From Flaccisagitta enflata (lineage: Eukaryota > Chaetognatha > Sagittoidea > Aphragmophora), in contig OZ231127.1 of the NCBI GenBank assembly GCA_965153355.1, positions 66,898,001 to 66,962,000 on the forward strand: DNA of 64,000 nucleotides. The letters are read 5' to 3'. The notes below the pieces were generated by a model. The model worked only from the letters and a program-made list of their open reading frames with translations, did not search any database and was not told where the DNA came from. Of this stretch, positions 52,328 through 64,000 are shown piece by piece; the first letter of the stretch is position 1; every line of letters starts with the position of its first letter. The translations under genes and the position numbers were made by a program.

Positions 52328-52494
52328 TTAATTGCGGACACGCAACTCTATAGGAGGCTTTGTCCGTCCGTCTGTCGGTCCGTCCATTGGTCCGTCCGTC
52401 GGTCCGTAATGATTGAGTTGAAAAGTGGGAAAACGGACATTTCTGCCCCTGCCCACCCGTCCGCAACTGGCGGCCGTGTTTCCAGCCTTGTTTG
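52328..52494 (+). mobile_element. Family B element, copy B18 (TTGCGGAC type)
   Basis: TTAATTGCGGACACGCAACT, CTATAGGAGGCTTTGTCC, a GTCCGTCTGTCGGTCC tract, GTTGAAAAGTGGGAAAACGG, ATTTCTGCCCCTGCCCACCC, GTCCGCAAC and GGCCGTGTTTCCAGCCTTG. TTGCGGAC (52332) pairs with GTCCGCAA (52459). Closest relative is B14. Confidence 0.85.
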
Positions 52495-52659
52495 GATAAA
52501 GAACGGAGGGATGGATCTCATTTGTAAAGGAAGCATGAGCAATGTAAATTCGTTAGGAAAAGGAAAACAGATGCATGTTTTGTTGTGGAATCATCTTTCA
52601 TGTTAGAGGGAAATTCTGGAGTCCCAATTTGCACGTTCGATAGGAAAAGTAAACAAAAA

Positions 52660-53099
<440 letters not shown>

Positions 53100-53202
53100 C
53101 CTCCTGAGTCCCGTGACTGATGCTTATAATACTAATCGTGTTCTCAATAATGGTACCTGCCTTCCAGAAAATTCCTCCAGTTTTTTTCGTCTTTCTTGTG
53201 CT

Positions 53203-53305
53203 TTCTTTCTTTCTTTCTTTCTTTCTTTCAAAAGAACGCCTCTTGTTCTTTCTTCCTCCACTTCCTCCTCCTCCTCCTCCTCCTCCTCCTCCTCCTCCTC
53301 CTCGT
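53203..53305. repeat. Short (TTTC)n and (CTC)n arrays
   Basis: TTTC 53203-53229, CTC triplets 53267-53305. Confidence 0.92.
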
Positions 53306-53576
53306 CTTCCTCCTCTTCATCCTCCTCATTTCCTCCATTTGGCGTCCATCTTTTCAAGGCAGCGATGCTCTTACGGCCGACCAGCAAAGAAGAAAAGAAA
53401 AAAAATAGAGGAAGACGAGTCGAAGAAAAAAAAAGAAGCAGGAAAAGAGAAAGGAAAAGAAAAGAAAAAAAAATGCGAAAGGGTTAAAACTTGAAATTTA
53501 TATCTTTATCTTCTTTCCCTTTCTTTTCTTGGCTCTCCTTAGCGCGCGACCGAAGGACCGGACGACGACGATAGGC

Positions 53577-53577
<1 letters not shown>

Positions 53578-53644
<67 letters not shown>

Positions 53645-53645
53645 A
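53578..53645. repeat. Compound (GA)n(GACA)n microsatellite
   Basis: GA to about 53621, six GACA units, then decayed GAGACAGAGAC to about 53810. Confidence 0.94.
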
Positions 53646-53994
53646 ACTCAGACACAAAAATGGACAGGCCAAGGGCAGAGAAAACTAGGAACCAGACAGG
53701 GAGACAATCATGGAATGAAATGGAGATAGAGACAAAGACGGAGACAAAGAGGGAGACAGAGACAGAGACAGAGGCAAAGGAGAGACGGAGACAGAGACGG
53801 ATAGACAGGTTTTCTTGGACGATATCTCCGGTGGTCTCCCGTGTGGGGTCCGTGAACCTTGGTAAGATCACGCTTTTAAATTGAACGTTACACGGTCGTT
53901 TTTGTCGTTTTTGAGCGATAAGATTTCCGTTATGACGATAACCATTGCTCACTTTTTCGTTGAAAAACGTCATGGGAGCGCCATGGGAGTTGGA

Positions 53995-54050
53995 AGCCAA
54001 GTTTGAAGCTAAGTTGGAAGCAAAGTTTGAAGCTGAGTTTGAACCAGAGT
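53995..54050. repeat. 15-bp tandem repeat
   Basis: AAGTTTGAAGCTAAG-type units (four) with G/T changes. The in-frame reading is KFEAKLEAKFEAE-like but is bounded by stops. Confidence 0.75.
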
Positions 54051-54176
54051 TGTTACATCGCCCGCTGAGTTAAGTGTTCTGCAAGTTAGAACTTGTGCTA
54101 CGTTGCGTTTTATAGTGTGGCATTGTGCTGAACGGATGGAGAGTCAAGCCATCTATTCGGCATTATCTTACTTTTA

Positions 54177-54350
54177 ACCAGGCCGCACATGCGGCTGCCC
54201 AAGTGGGGGCAACGCAAGCTTGGAAGCATCTGGGTAGGAGCAGTGAAGCCAAAAACACCCGCAAACGCCAAAAAAAGCAAAGTGGACTAACCGACCGGGC
54301 AACAGACAGACTAAGGGTTAAAGAGTCGCGTGCGCGTGCACGCGACAAAA
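54177..54350 (-). mobile_element. Family B element, copy B19
   Basis: AACCAGGCCGCACATGCGGC, CCCAAGTGGGGGCAA, ATCTGGGTAGGAGCAGTGAA, AACACCCGCAAACGCC, a short GACTAACCGACC tract, AAAGAGTCGCGTGCGCGTGC, ACGCGAC and AAAAAAAA. Module order is that of B5 reversed. The hairpin has an extra GCGTGC, and the far end lacks the matching nonamer. Confidence 0.78.
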
Positions 54351-54856
54351 AAAAACAATTACGATTACCTGCATGAGAACTCCCTTGGACACTTTATGGT
54401 TGCATGAAGTTAACAACTTGCCTCTTCCTAAGATCTTAGTCAAATGTTATGTCAATGCTTAGATACATAACAATCTGCGCCGCGTATACGTCACATCAAT
54501 TTCTCGTTATTTTGACATGTTGAGTAAACATAAACTCTACCAAATGTCCGCGCATTTTGGCCGAGTTTGGACTTTGCAAAGAGGCTATAACCGCCTTTTA
54601 GTGGATGCGGCTCCAAACCGGCTCTCTAGTTGTTGCGGCCAAAGGCGGCTCGTCTTGTTTATTTCCCTCATTTGTTTATTCCATTCATTCGGTCTCCATG
54701 GTAATTTCCGTAAAAATGCGACTGAAAACGAGGCCTCAGTTAAGCGCGGTTACTGAAGGCAATAAAATAAGTACCCGAGAGTACAAGGATGGGAGGCTCG
54801 TGCCACTCACCGACTGACACTGGGAAATTCTGAGGGATATTTTGAAAAATAGACAC
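54351..54856. other. Unique sequence, no gene called
   Basis: Three overlapping plus frames of 70-79 residues (54517-54817) have mixed composition but no recognised motif. Confidence 0.35.
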
Positions 54857-54991
<135 letters not shown>

Positions 54992-55195
54992 GCAGCGCAG
55001 CGCAGCTTAACAGATTTTTAGGAAAGTTTGTGACCTAAAAATGAAGTCAACTCAGATCGAAAGAATATCATGTAGATTGTAGAACAGGTGTAAATATGAT
55101 ATACATATGGTACTGACATACGCACAGATATGCCTTCATCCCAAAATGATTTGATGCACATTGAAGACGAACGATTGCAGTGCTTTCTTTCGTTT

Positions 55196-55199
<4 letters not shown>

Positions 55200-55269
<70 letters not shown>
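55200..55269. repeat. (GA)n microsatellite, 70 bp
   Basis: Uninterrupted GA run. Confidence 0.97.
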
Positions 55270-55270
<1 letters not shown>

Positions 55271-55614
55271 ATGGAATAAGAAGGTGCTACCATTCGCAAC
55301 TGGCAACAACGTTATTGTATGGTGCAAAGCTTGACAATCACAAGGGTTAAGGTTTTGCAAGTATTTCTCACTTTCTTCCACTCTATTTCGGAACCATGCC
55401 AGTCCTTCAAATCATATCCAAAAGAAAAAAAGTTTACTCTACTTTTTTTTTCTCTTTAGCTTCCTTCTTGCTGCCATATTTTTTTCTCCTTTAGTTCATC
55501 ACTCTCGGCATGTTTACAGAATATCACCAAAAAAAAGTGACCTTTATAAGTTTTTCTATCCCCGAACATGACTTTTTCTCACTGACTTTCTTTCTGTCAA
55601 TCTTCATGTCTTTT
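55270..55614. other. Unique spacer
   Basis: No features recognised. Confidence 0.4.
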
Positions 55615-55902
<288 letters not shown>

Positions 55903-56079
55903 GGTTCATTCTTTTTATCTATTTTTTTTTTCTTTCTTCCTCCTTCCTCCCCCTCTTTTTTTCGATTTTCAAATATATTTTATCCTTTCCTCTTTCTCTC
56001 TTTTTCTTTTTTCCATTTTTTTATCTGGTACTCATACACCTATCCTTTTTCCGGTACTCATACACCTATCTTAAGCCTT

Positions 56080-56715
56080 TTGGGCAGCGGCCCCGAAGGG
56101 GACGAAGTCCTGTAGAACACAGGGGGACTTTCGTTCGTTCGTTCGTCCGTTAGTCCGTTCGTTAGTCCCCCCCCCCTTCATCAGACCCCTCAGGCCTCAA
56201 ATCCAATCTCTCAGGCCTCAAATCCAGCCTCTCAGGCCTCAAATCCAGCCTCTCAGGCCTCAAATCTGGCCTCTCAGGCCTCAAATCTGGCCTCTCAGTC
56301 CTCAAATTCAAATTCTCAGGCCTTAAACCTGGCCTCTCATGCCTCAAATTAGGCGTCTCACGCCTCAAACCAGCCATCTAAACCTCCATTTATTGCTCTC
56401 AGGCTTCAAATCAGTCCTCTAGCCTTTCAAGCCTTAATCAGCTCTCTCAAGCCTCAAGTCAGCCCTTTCAAGCTTCCGATCGGCATTCTCAGACCTTATA
56501 TCAGCCTTCCTAGAGCTCAGTTTAGGCTCTTGAATGCCTTCAGTCAGCCCTCTATAGCATCTCATCAACTTCTTCAGGTAGGACGAACGAAAGTCCCCCT
56601 GTGTTCTACAGGACTTCGTCCCCTTCGGGGCCGCTGCCCTGCTTCCTCTCACTCCAATTCACAATCACTCAAAGCAGGGCAACGGGTATCGCTGACCACA
56701 TATTGCCCTTGGGCG
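56080..56715 (+). mobile_element. Family A element, copy A7
   Basis: Left arm GGGCAGCGGCCCCGAAGGGG with ACGAAGTCCTGTAGAACACA, a TTCGTTCGTTCGTCCGTTAG tract, then about 19 units of 21 bp (CTCTCAGGCCTCAAATCCAGC), all in one orientation. The right arm (56580-56638) is the mirror of the left. The long-loop hairpin CCTGCTTCC ... AAAGCAGGGC, then GGGTATCGCTGACCAC and the small hairpin GCCCTTGGGC. It is the most complete member with a one-way array. Confidence 0.88.
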
Positions 56716-57327
56716 TAATATCATCGCATTCAATCAAGGCCCTTCATTCCTGCTTTCTCAGATAAGATAAAAAAGCAGAAGAAAAAAAAAGAGAATCACC
56801 GAAATCCCCTCAATGAATTCATTGCCATGAAACATCGCACAGATGACGGTCACTCCGTCTGTCAACTTAGAGAGCTCCCGCCATTTCCACCCCCCCCCCT
56901 TCCCACCCCCGCTTGAATATCCCTTTTACCATCCTTGCCCAACCTCCTTTCTCCTGTGCACCCCCACCGCTATAATTTCAATTCTCATTTTCGTTTTCCC
57001 CGGTCAACCATATCACCATCCTTGCCCACCCTCCTTTCACCCCTTCCTCAATTTGAGACCTTTTGAGCCGAAAAAAAAGGAGAAAAAAAAATCTCCTAAT
57101 GCAATCAAATTATGGTTCAATCAAAGGCTAACAGAGAAAAAAAAGTAGATCATAGACTGAGGAAATTCGTTTAGATGGCAACTTAAAAGCCACTGGCGAA
57201 GGAGAGGCGAGTCAAAAGCAGCAGCAGATTCAATGGCTGAAGATTGCATTGGCAGCTGCAGCAGTAAGCAGGAATACTACATCTGGATTGCCAGTGAAAA
57301 AAAAGGTCATCAAAAGAAAAAACAGCT
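56716..57327. other. Unique sequence with a short C-rich duplication
   Basis: ACCATCCTTGCCCAACCTCC (56927) and ACCATCCTTGCCCACCCTCC (57013) are spaced 86 bp apart. No gene seen. Confidence 0.45.
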
Positions 57328-58360
<1,033 letters not shown>

Positions 58361-58444
58361 AGAAAGGAAAGGGGACAAGGAGTGTTGGTCTGTTGGAATT
58401 AAATTTCCTCCGCTTGTCCCCCACCTGTGACCTTTGAATTCGTT

Positions 58445-58690
58445 TTACTCCTCCGTCCAAGCGATTTGTGTGTGGGCGCATGTGTGCGACAACCAAAACC
58501 ACAATGATAACAACGGCAACGCCCTCTTGATCTGTGGCTGTTTGTGTATCTGTGGGACAACCACAGTTCCCCAATGTAAAAGTCCCTCAGATTCCGTATC
58601 ATCGAGGAAAGTTGATGTTCGCCAGTCGTCTTTGATTATACTTTTGAAATTGGCGATCGCAAGGAGTGAGTCTTCTATCTGTACACACAA
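58445..58690 (-). other. Possible exon remnant, mixed-composition open frame
   Basis: An 81-residue minus frame from an ATG near 58690, free of repeats, with balanced composition (SLLAIANFKSIIKDDWRTST and LDDTESEGLLHWGTVVVPQI). No domain is recognised. The overlapping plus frame is also open over about 87 residues, which weakens the case. Confidence 0.12.
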
Positions 58691-58970
58691 TTCCTAGCAA
58701 AAAACAAGAGGAAGAGTGACTGAAAAAAAAAGAATAGACAAATAAAAGAACAAAGAGAGAAAAAGACAAATGGTTACGACCCCCGAAGCGATCGTTACGC
58801 CCACTTTATACAAATCACAGAAACTTGAGTATGTAAATCCTAATGAAAAGCGAAACAAATGGCGTTGAGGTTAGAAAAAGGCGGAGACGCACATAGAGAG
58901 AAAACAGGCGGCGCTGAAGTGTATCAAGTAAGGGATAGGAAGACGGGGGCAACCACCCTGGGCCGAATTT

Positions 58971-58974
<4 letters not shown>

Positions 58975-59008
<34 letters not shown>
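58975..59008. repeat. (GA)n microsatellite, short
   Basis: About 17 units. Confidence 0.95.
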
Positions 59009-59011
<3 letters not shown>

Positions 59012-59169
59012 GCAATTTGTGTCCGGAAACAGGGCCAATTACAAGCTCAAGATTGGACACATTACGCACGGACTGACCTACGGACCTACCTCCATACCGA
59101 AGGAAACTCCCTATTGCAGAATCGGTAGTGACTTGCGTTGAGGTAGGCTGATAGAATTTTTTTACTCGC

Positions 59170-59565
59170 AGACACGAATAACAACGAACATGATTACAGA
59201 CACGGCCGTCGGTGATAGACACAAACTAAATCAGACAGGATGAGAAAAAAAACAGACATGATGAAAGACAAGACAGACATAGTTGGCGAAACGGAAAGAG
59301 TCAGGATGACACACAAAACTGTGATAGTCGGTGGAGGACACACAAAATGAAACAGACATGATGACAGACATGGTGACAGACATAAAAGAAGCCGTTGACG
59401 AGCGACACAATCAATGACAGACACGATGAAAGACAGACGAGAGGCCGTTGCCAACAAAGATTAGAAGAGACACGATGATAGACAAGATAAAAACAGACAT
59501 GATGACAGAAAAAACAGAAGCCGTTGGCGAGCGACACAAATAAAAACAGACATGATGACACACAA
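59170..59565. repeat. Degenerate ACAGACATGATG minisatellite
   Basis: ACAGACATGATGACAGA-like words recur (59250, 59352, 59493, 59547), interspersed with GCCGTTGRCGAGCGACACAA at 59391 and 59520 and GGCCGTTGCC at 59442. The period is irregular. An old higher-order array is likely. Confidence 0.65.
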
Positions 59566-59643
59566 TTGCGGAGAAAACTAAAAAATTTTATCGAACTCGG
59601 GAGACTCGTTTCCATATTTCTTTCTCTTCTCTTTTCCACAATA

Positions 59644-59646
<3 letters not shown>

Positions 59647-59701
<55 letters not shown>
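59647..59701. repeat. (GA)n microsatellite, 55 bp
   Basis: Uninterrupted GA run. Confidence 0.96.
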
Positions 59702-59702
<1 letters not shown>

Positions 59703-60240
59703 CTATAGACATTTAGAGTATAAGTATTCAGTAATGACTTCATTCCTTTGGCCTTTATGGTATCTTCAAAGCTGGCTCATCCTGTGCCATGTGGTCACTG
59801 GACAACGGTCACAAAAATTACAATTGGGGAGGTTACATCCGAGGTCAAGATTCTAGCATTCGCCATAACTTTTCATTGTGTTTGTATTATCATAAAGAAT
59901 CTATGGTCATCGTTAGGTGCCCTCCCTTTCTGTTCCCAGTGTGTTAGAACATACAAGATGTGACTAAGAAATCTAGGTTTACACGGCAAGACAGCGATTT
60001 TTGGTAATAAAAGCGCTTTAAGTGCAAGCATGCGTCTTAAATCTCAATGACCCAAGGTGTATGTTTGCTTGTTGTCGTCAATCTGACCGACTTTAGGTCA
60101 GTAACCCTTTCCTTTTTTTTTTGGCCTCTTCGGTCGGTTTGTCCATCAAAATCGATTCCAAAACCATACACTTATTCTGGGATACAGCTGACAATCTTAT
60201 TTCAAGACATTTCTCATTTATCTGCTTAAATACCGTTCAT
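59702..60240. other. Unique sequence, no gene seen
   Basis: No repeat, and frames of 60-84 residues lack motifs. Confidence 0.4.
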
Positions 60241-60805
60241 CTACGCGTTGCTTCGCTTCACCTTCCTCTTCCCCTTCTCCTTCCCCTTTCGGCCTTCCCT
60301 ATCCCTTTTGACTTTCCCTCTCCTCTTCTTCCCCCACCCCACTTTCCTTTCACCTCCTCTACCGCGTCCTCTTAAGTCTTAATCTTGCTAATCTCTTCTC
60401 CCCCTCTCCCCTCTCCCCCTGCCATATTTTTCACAATCTTTCCTAACACCTTCCTTTCATTTCCCCTAGCGCGTCCTCTTAATCTTGCTCTTCCCTCCTC
60501 CCCTCTCCCCCTGCCATATTTATCGCCATCCTTCCCTCCCAACCTTCCCTTTCCCCCTCTGAGACCCTTTGCTTTTCTTTTCCCCCATTCCCTTCCCCCT
60601 CGTCCTATATCCCCTTTCCCCAACTCCAGCCTTTTCTATCACCATCTTCCGCCTTTCTTTTCGCGCTTATCCCCTCATCCACCTTTTCCCTTCTTCCTCT
60701 TTCCCTTTCCTTTCCCCCTTTCCCTTCCCCCTCATCCTATTTCCCCTTTTCCCAACTCCACTCCATTTCTATCACCATCTTCTGCCTTTCTTTTTGCGCT
60801 GATCT
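60241..60805. repeat. 565-bp pyrimidine tract with tandem duplications
   Basis: GCGTCCTCTTAA (60364 and 60471) and CCTCTCCCCCTGCCATATTT mark a roughly 107-bp duplication. CCCTTCCCCCTCRTCCTAT (60590 and 60723) and TCTATCACCATCTTC mark a second one of about 133 bp. The strand is almost free of A and G for long runs. Confidence 0.75.
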
Positions 60806-60969
60806 TCATTTGATATGAATTCAATCACCATCTTATTTGAATCGCGGCGGAGAAAAGAAAGAGAATTGAATTCGAATCGAAATCGAAAATCTGATCGCAA
60901 TGGACTTGGAAAATCAATCGCAAAAATGAAAAAAAAATTATATAAACGGTTTTCATCATTCGAAAAGAG

Positions 60970-61470
<501 letters not shown>

Positions 61471-61732
61471 AAATTACAGAGTTATTGGATGTTAGATTGA
61501 GGGCCTCTCTTCTTCAAATTGCTGAGGGAACCGAATATGAGTTTTATTTCATTTCATTTGTCTTCAATTTCAAGCTTGCGGGGGAATTTAGGTGATTATC
61601 AAAGCAATCATTGGCTCTCTCAATTGAGATTACCTTTTTTATGCATGGTTATGCTGAAAAAAAAAACGAAGATTTGATAACGAAGAAGACTAGGATTGAC
61701 CTACACATGCATGTAGTTGTTTTTAGAAGCTA

Positions 61733-62324
61733 CAGTGGGGTTTGTGGAATAACAGCCTAAACTGGAGGAAGGTATTTAAGTGTCTTAATTTCATTTGACA
61801 AACTTGATATTTGAAATATAAGTTGTTCACTCGATGCTTTTGTCCCTGAGTTTTTCGGTTGCTATGGAAACCAAAATTATTTTTTCAAACATTTATAACC
61901 ACTAAAATATCAATATTTTGAGAAATTTTGTCAGGGAACATTGCTCAAAATTAAATTTGCTACAACTTTCCCACAGTATGTTCTGTAAGAATATTGCTCG
62001 TTTGGCCGTTGCTAAGGAGCATCACACCTAGCAACCACTAAATGATGCTCCTAGCAACAGCTAAACAGCAATATTCTTACAGGTCATGTGGGAAAAGTTG
62101 TAAAATAATTCTGAGCAATGTTTAGATGATATTTATCAAAATATCGATATTCGAGTTGTTATGAACATTCAAAAAAATAATTTTGGTTTCTATAGCAACC
62201 GAAAAACTCGGGGACAAAAGCATCAAGTGAACAACTTATATTTTAAATATCAAGTTTGTCAAATGAAATTGAAACACTTAAATACCTTCCTCCAGTTTAG
62301 GCTGTTATTCCTCGAACCCCACTG
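61733..62324. mobile_element. Family F TA-flanked foldback element, 592 bp
   Basis: Left end CAGTGGGGTTTGTGGAATAA, right end the reverse complement with a few changes, TA on both sides (61731-61732, 62325-62326). The two arms, about 290 bp each, match almost to the centre near 62029, with landmarks AACAGCCTAAACTGGAGGAA, TTTCGGTTGCTAT and TGCTGTTTAGC-type words. The interior includes CTAGCAAC repeats in both directions. No coding. It is a near-complete hairpin with Tc1/mariner-like ends. Confidence 0.92.
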
Positions 62325-62326
62325 TA

Positions 62327-62809
62327 CTTGAATTAGTCATTTGAAAACAGAGGAAACGATAGCTATCGAAATTTGTTAACGTTTTATCTATTTTGATTTC
62401 AAAATATACAAAATTGGATTTTTATCATCAGGATGAATCATGTTAAAAATCAGAGTTTTGTCAAATCGATTTGTATGAATAATTTTCCTCAACAAACGCA
62501 AACATTTTTCCTCCTTTTATCTCTCTTCTTTTTTTTCTTCGAATCTTTAGAGAGAGAAAAAAATATGGCAATTAAGCCGCATGAAAATAAGGTTATTTCT
62601 TTTTTTATTCTTTCGTTAGCTAGATATCTTTTTTTTTCCTCTTCCTCTTTTTTTTCAGAATAAATACAAAAATGTATTTATAATGAGGCTTTTTTGAAGG
62701 AATAGATAAAAGAGGACGACAAAAAAGTGGGAACGTGAACGAAATGGATTCGAGTTCTGACGAATCGAATCGATTTTTAGTTGATGTGTGCATAAAATGG
62801 AATCATAGC
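62327..62809. other. AT-rich spacer, no gene seen
   Basis: T-runs at 62525-62660. The 76-residue frame at 62433-62663 has no motif. Confidence 0.4.
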
Positions 62810-63331
62810 TGAAGGACCGACCTTACACAGAGTTATTGCGATATAGTAGAAAGGACCGACCTTACACAGAGTTACTGCGTTACAGTTGAAAGGACCGACT
62901 TTGGGCAAAATTACTGCGATACAGTTGAAAGGACCGACTTTACGCAAAGTTACTGCGATAGAGTTGAAAGGACCGACCTTACGCAAAGTTACTGCGTTAC
63001 AGTTGAAAAGACCGACCTTAGGCAAAGATACTGCGATACAGTTGAAAGGACCAACCTCACGCAAAGTTACTGCAATACAGTGAAAGGACCAACATTACGC
63101 AAAGTCACAGCGATACAGTTGAAAGGACTGACCTTACGCAAAGTTACTGCGTTACAGTTGAAAGGAACGACTTTACGAAAAGTTACTGCGATACAGTTGA
63201 AAGGACCAACCTTACGCAAAGTTACTGCGATACAGTTGAAAGGTCCGACCTTACGCAAAGTTGCTGTGATACAGTTGAAAGGACCGACCTTACACAAAGT
63301 TAATGCAATACAGTTGAAAGAACCGACTTAA
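62810..63331. repeat. 39-bp minisatellite, about 13 copies
   Basis: Unit GCGATACAGTTGAAAGGACC plus GACCTTACGCAAAGTTACT. The period is in frame, so plus reads QLKGPTLRKVTAI repeats and minus reads VGPFNCIAVTLRK repeats. A single-base deletion at about 63079 (ACAGTGAAAG) breaks both frames in mid-array. Substitutions occur at all codon positions and neither frame extends beyond the repeat, which argues against a protein. Confidence 0.93.
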
Positions 63332-63449
63332 GGAGAAGGTATGGTATACAAATAGGCATATTAGATGACTCCTAGAGGCACCCCGAATCTTGCCATGGTC
63401 ATGGGAGTCCCACCCCAATCTCCTACTTCAAGATAAATGTAAGAAGTCA

Positions 63450-63553
63450 TACAAAGAGTGCGCCACCGTCTGATTTGAATACATGAAAAGGAAGCCCTTT
63501 TCCATTGCTTTCTAACCATACATTCAAATGTCTCGGTGGCGCACCTTTAGTTG
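63450..63553. mobile_element. Family K small hairpin element
   Basis: GTGCGCCACCG (63458-63468) and CGGTGGCGCAC (63534-63544) are exact reverse complements. The arms continue with TTTGAAT/ATTCAAA, and the loop contains AAAAGGAAGCCCTTTTCC. About 87 bp between the outer bases. Possible small non-autonomous element or structured RNA gene. Only one copy is seen here. Confidence 0.6.
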
Positions 63554-64000
63554 TACTTATTTCACCCAAAAATTTTTTATGACATACTTTTGTTGTCTGA
63601 CAATAGCTCTATCGAATCCTTGATCCACTCATTATGTAGGGCCAGTGTAACATTCCCATCAGTATATCGTAGTGTCTTGACTCTAATAAGTCATCAATTT
63701 GTGTTTCTGAGTAAAAAATTAGACAAAAAATCTCTGCGAAGAATCATTTCCTTCTCTCAAAAGTCGTTCTTACAAGACTGCAACCACATATTTTTCTTTC
63801 TCTCCAGTTTTTCTTTTTCTGCTTGCGTTTATTTCGAAGACCTCTTTTACTAAATAACTAATAACTAAACTCCAAACAATGGCGATTACGATGATAACAG
63901 AGAAGTCGACGGTGCAGAGGAAGCTGACAATGCAACGACGATCGCGATGTTGCGGTGAGAACGACGATGACGATGGCAATGACGGTGATGATGATGACGA
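63554..64000. other. Unique sequence ending in degenerate GATGACGATG
   Basis: No gene called. The last 45 bp are GATGACGATGGCAATGACGG-type triplets, which may be the start of an array continuing beyond the window. Confidence 0.45.

Noticed and set aside
53539-54000. 153-residue minus frame with mixed N-terminal part
   Set aside because: Half of it is GACA/GA array. The first 60 residues are mixed but show no motif, and no conserved boundary is visible.

Overview
This looks like non-coding nuclear DNA from a eukaryote, most likely an invertebrate animal. Short foldback elements flanked by TA (Tc1/mariner and pogo style) and very long dinucleotide, trinucleotide and tetranucleotide arrays support this. 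I cannot name the species. There is no bacterial operon, rRNA, recognisable tRNA or CRISPR array, and no protein-coding gene I am willing to name. The longest open frames all run through simple repeats. A few short frames could be exon remnants and are listed at low confidence.

Three kinds of sequence dominate. (1) Microsatellites: about 34 (GA)n/(TC)n loci, together roughly 3 kb by my count, plus (CA)n, (TTTC)n, (GAA)n with (GAAAAA)n, and two opposite-strand TTG/CAA arrays of 494 and about 430 bp (7591-8084, 57328-57755). (2) Minisatellites with units of 7, 9, 10, 15, 16, 21, 27, 39, 40 and about 65 bp. (3) Dispersed short mobile elements, named A to M here for reference. None carries a transposase.

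Two families stand out. Family A (seven copies: 19797, 22108, 30100, 35648, 42281, 42960, 56080) has CAGCGGCCCC-type inverted ends made of two small hairpins, an extra long-loop hairpin on one side only, a (GTCC)n tract, and a cargo of 20-21 bp tandem units. Family B (about 19 copies between 12.7 and 54.4 kb) starts with a GTCGCG-type hairpin followed by (GTCC/GTCG)n and ends with a GC-rich block and GGCCTTGTT. The nonamer in its hairpin is matched by its reverse complement at the far end. When it changes between copies (GTCGCGGAC, GTCGCGTGC, GTTGCGGAC, GATGCGTCC), both ends tend to change together. One A copy lies inside a B copy (42905-43716), which gives a relative age.

Other elements: TA-flanked foldbacks at 25267, 29780 (pogo-like ends), 38204, 45508 and 61733; the paired families C (36394, 49745), D (2849, 50716), H (50277, 52660) and J (13690, 15190); an approximately 1.3 kb foldback at 12158; and single hairpin elements at 35839 and 63450. 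The 45508 element sits in one copy of a local tandem duplication, and the other copy shows the unoccupied site.

Layout: 0-12 kb is mostly microsatellites and a 40-bp minisatellite. 12-19 kb holds foldback I, family J and TTTC arrays. 19-36 kb is a dense A/B zone. 36-41 kb holds C, B and the 765-bp element E. 42-57 kb is a second A/B zone. 57-64 kb holds the CAA array, pyrimidine tracts, foldback F and a 39-bp minisatellite. The best hint of a nearby gene is GC-rich sequence at 24.0-24.85 kb, beside a good splice-acceptor-like site at 23940.
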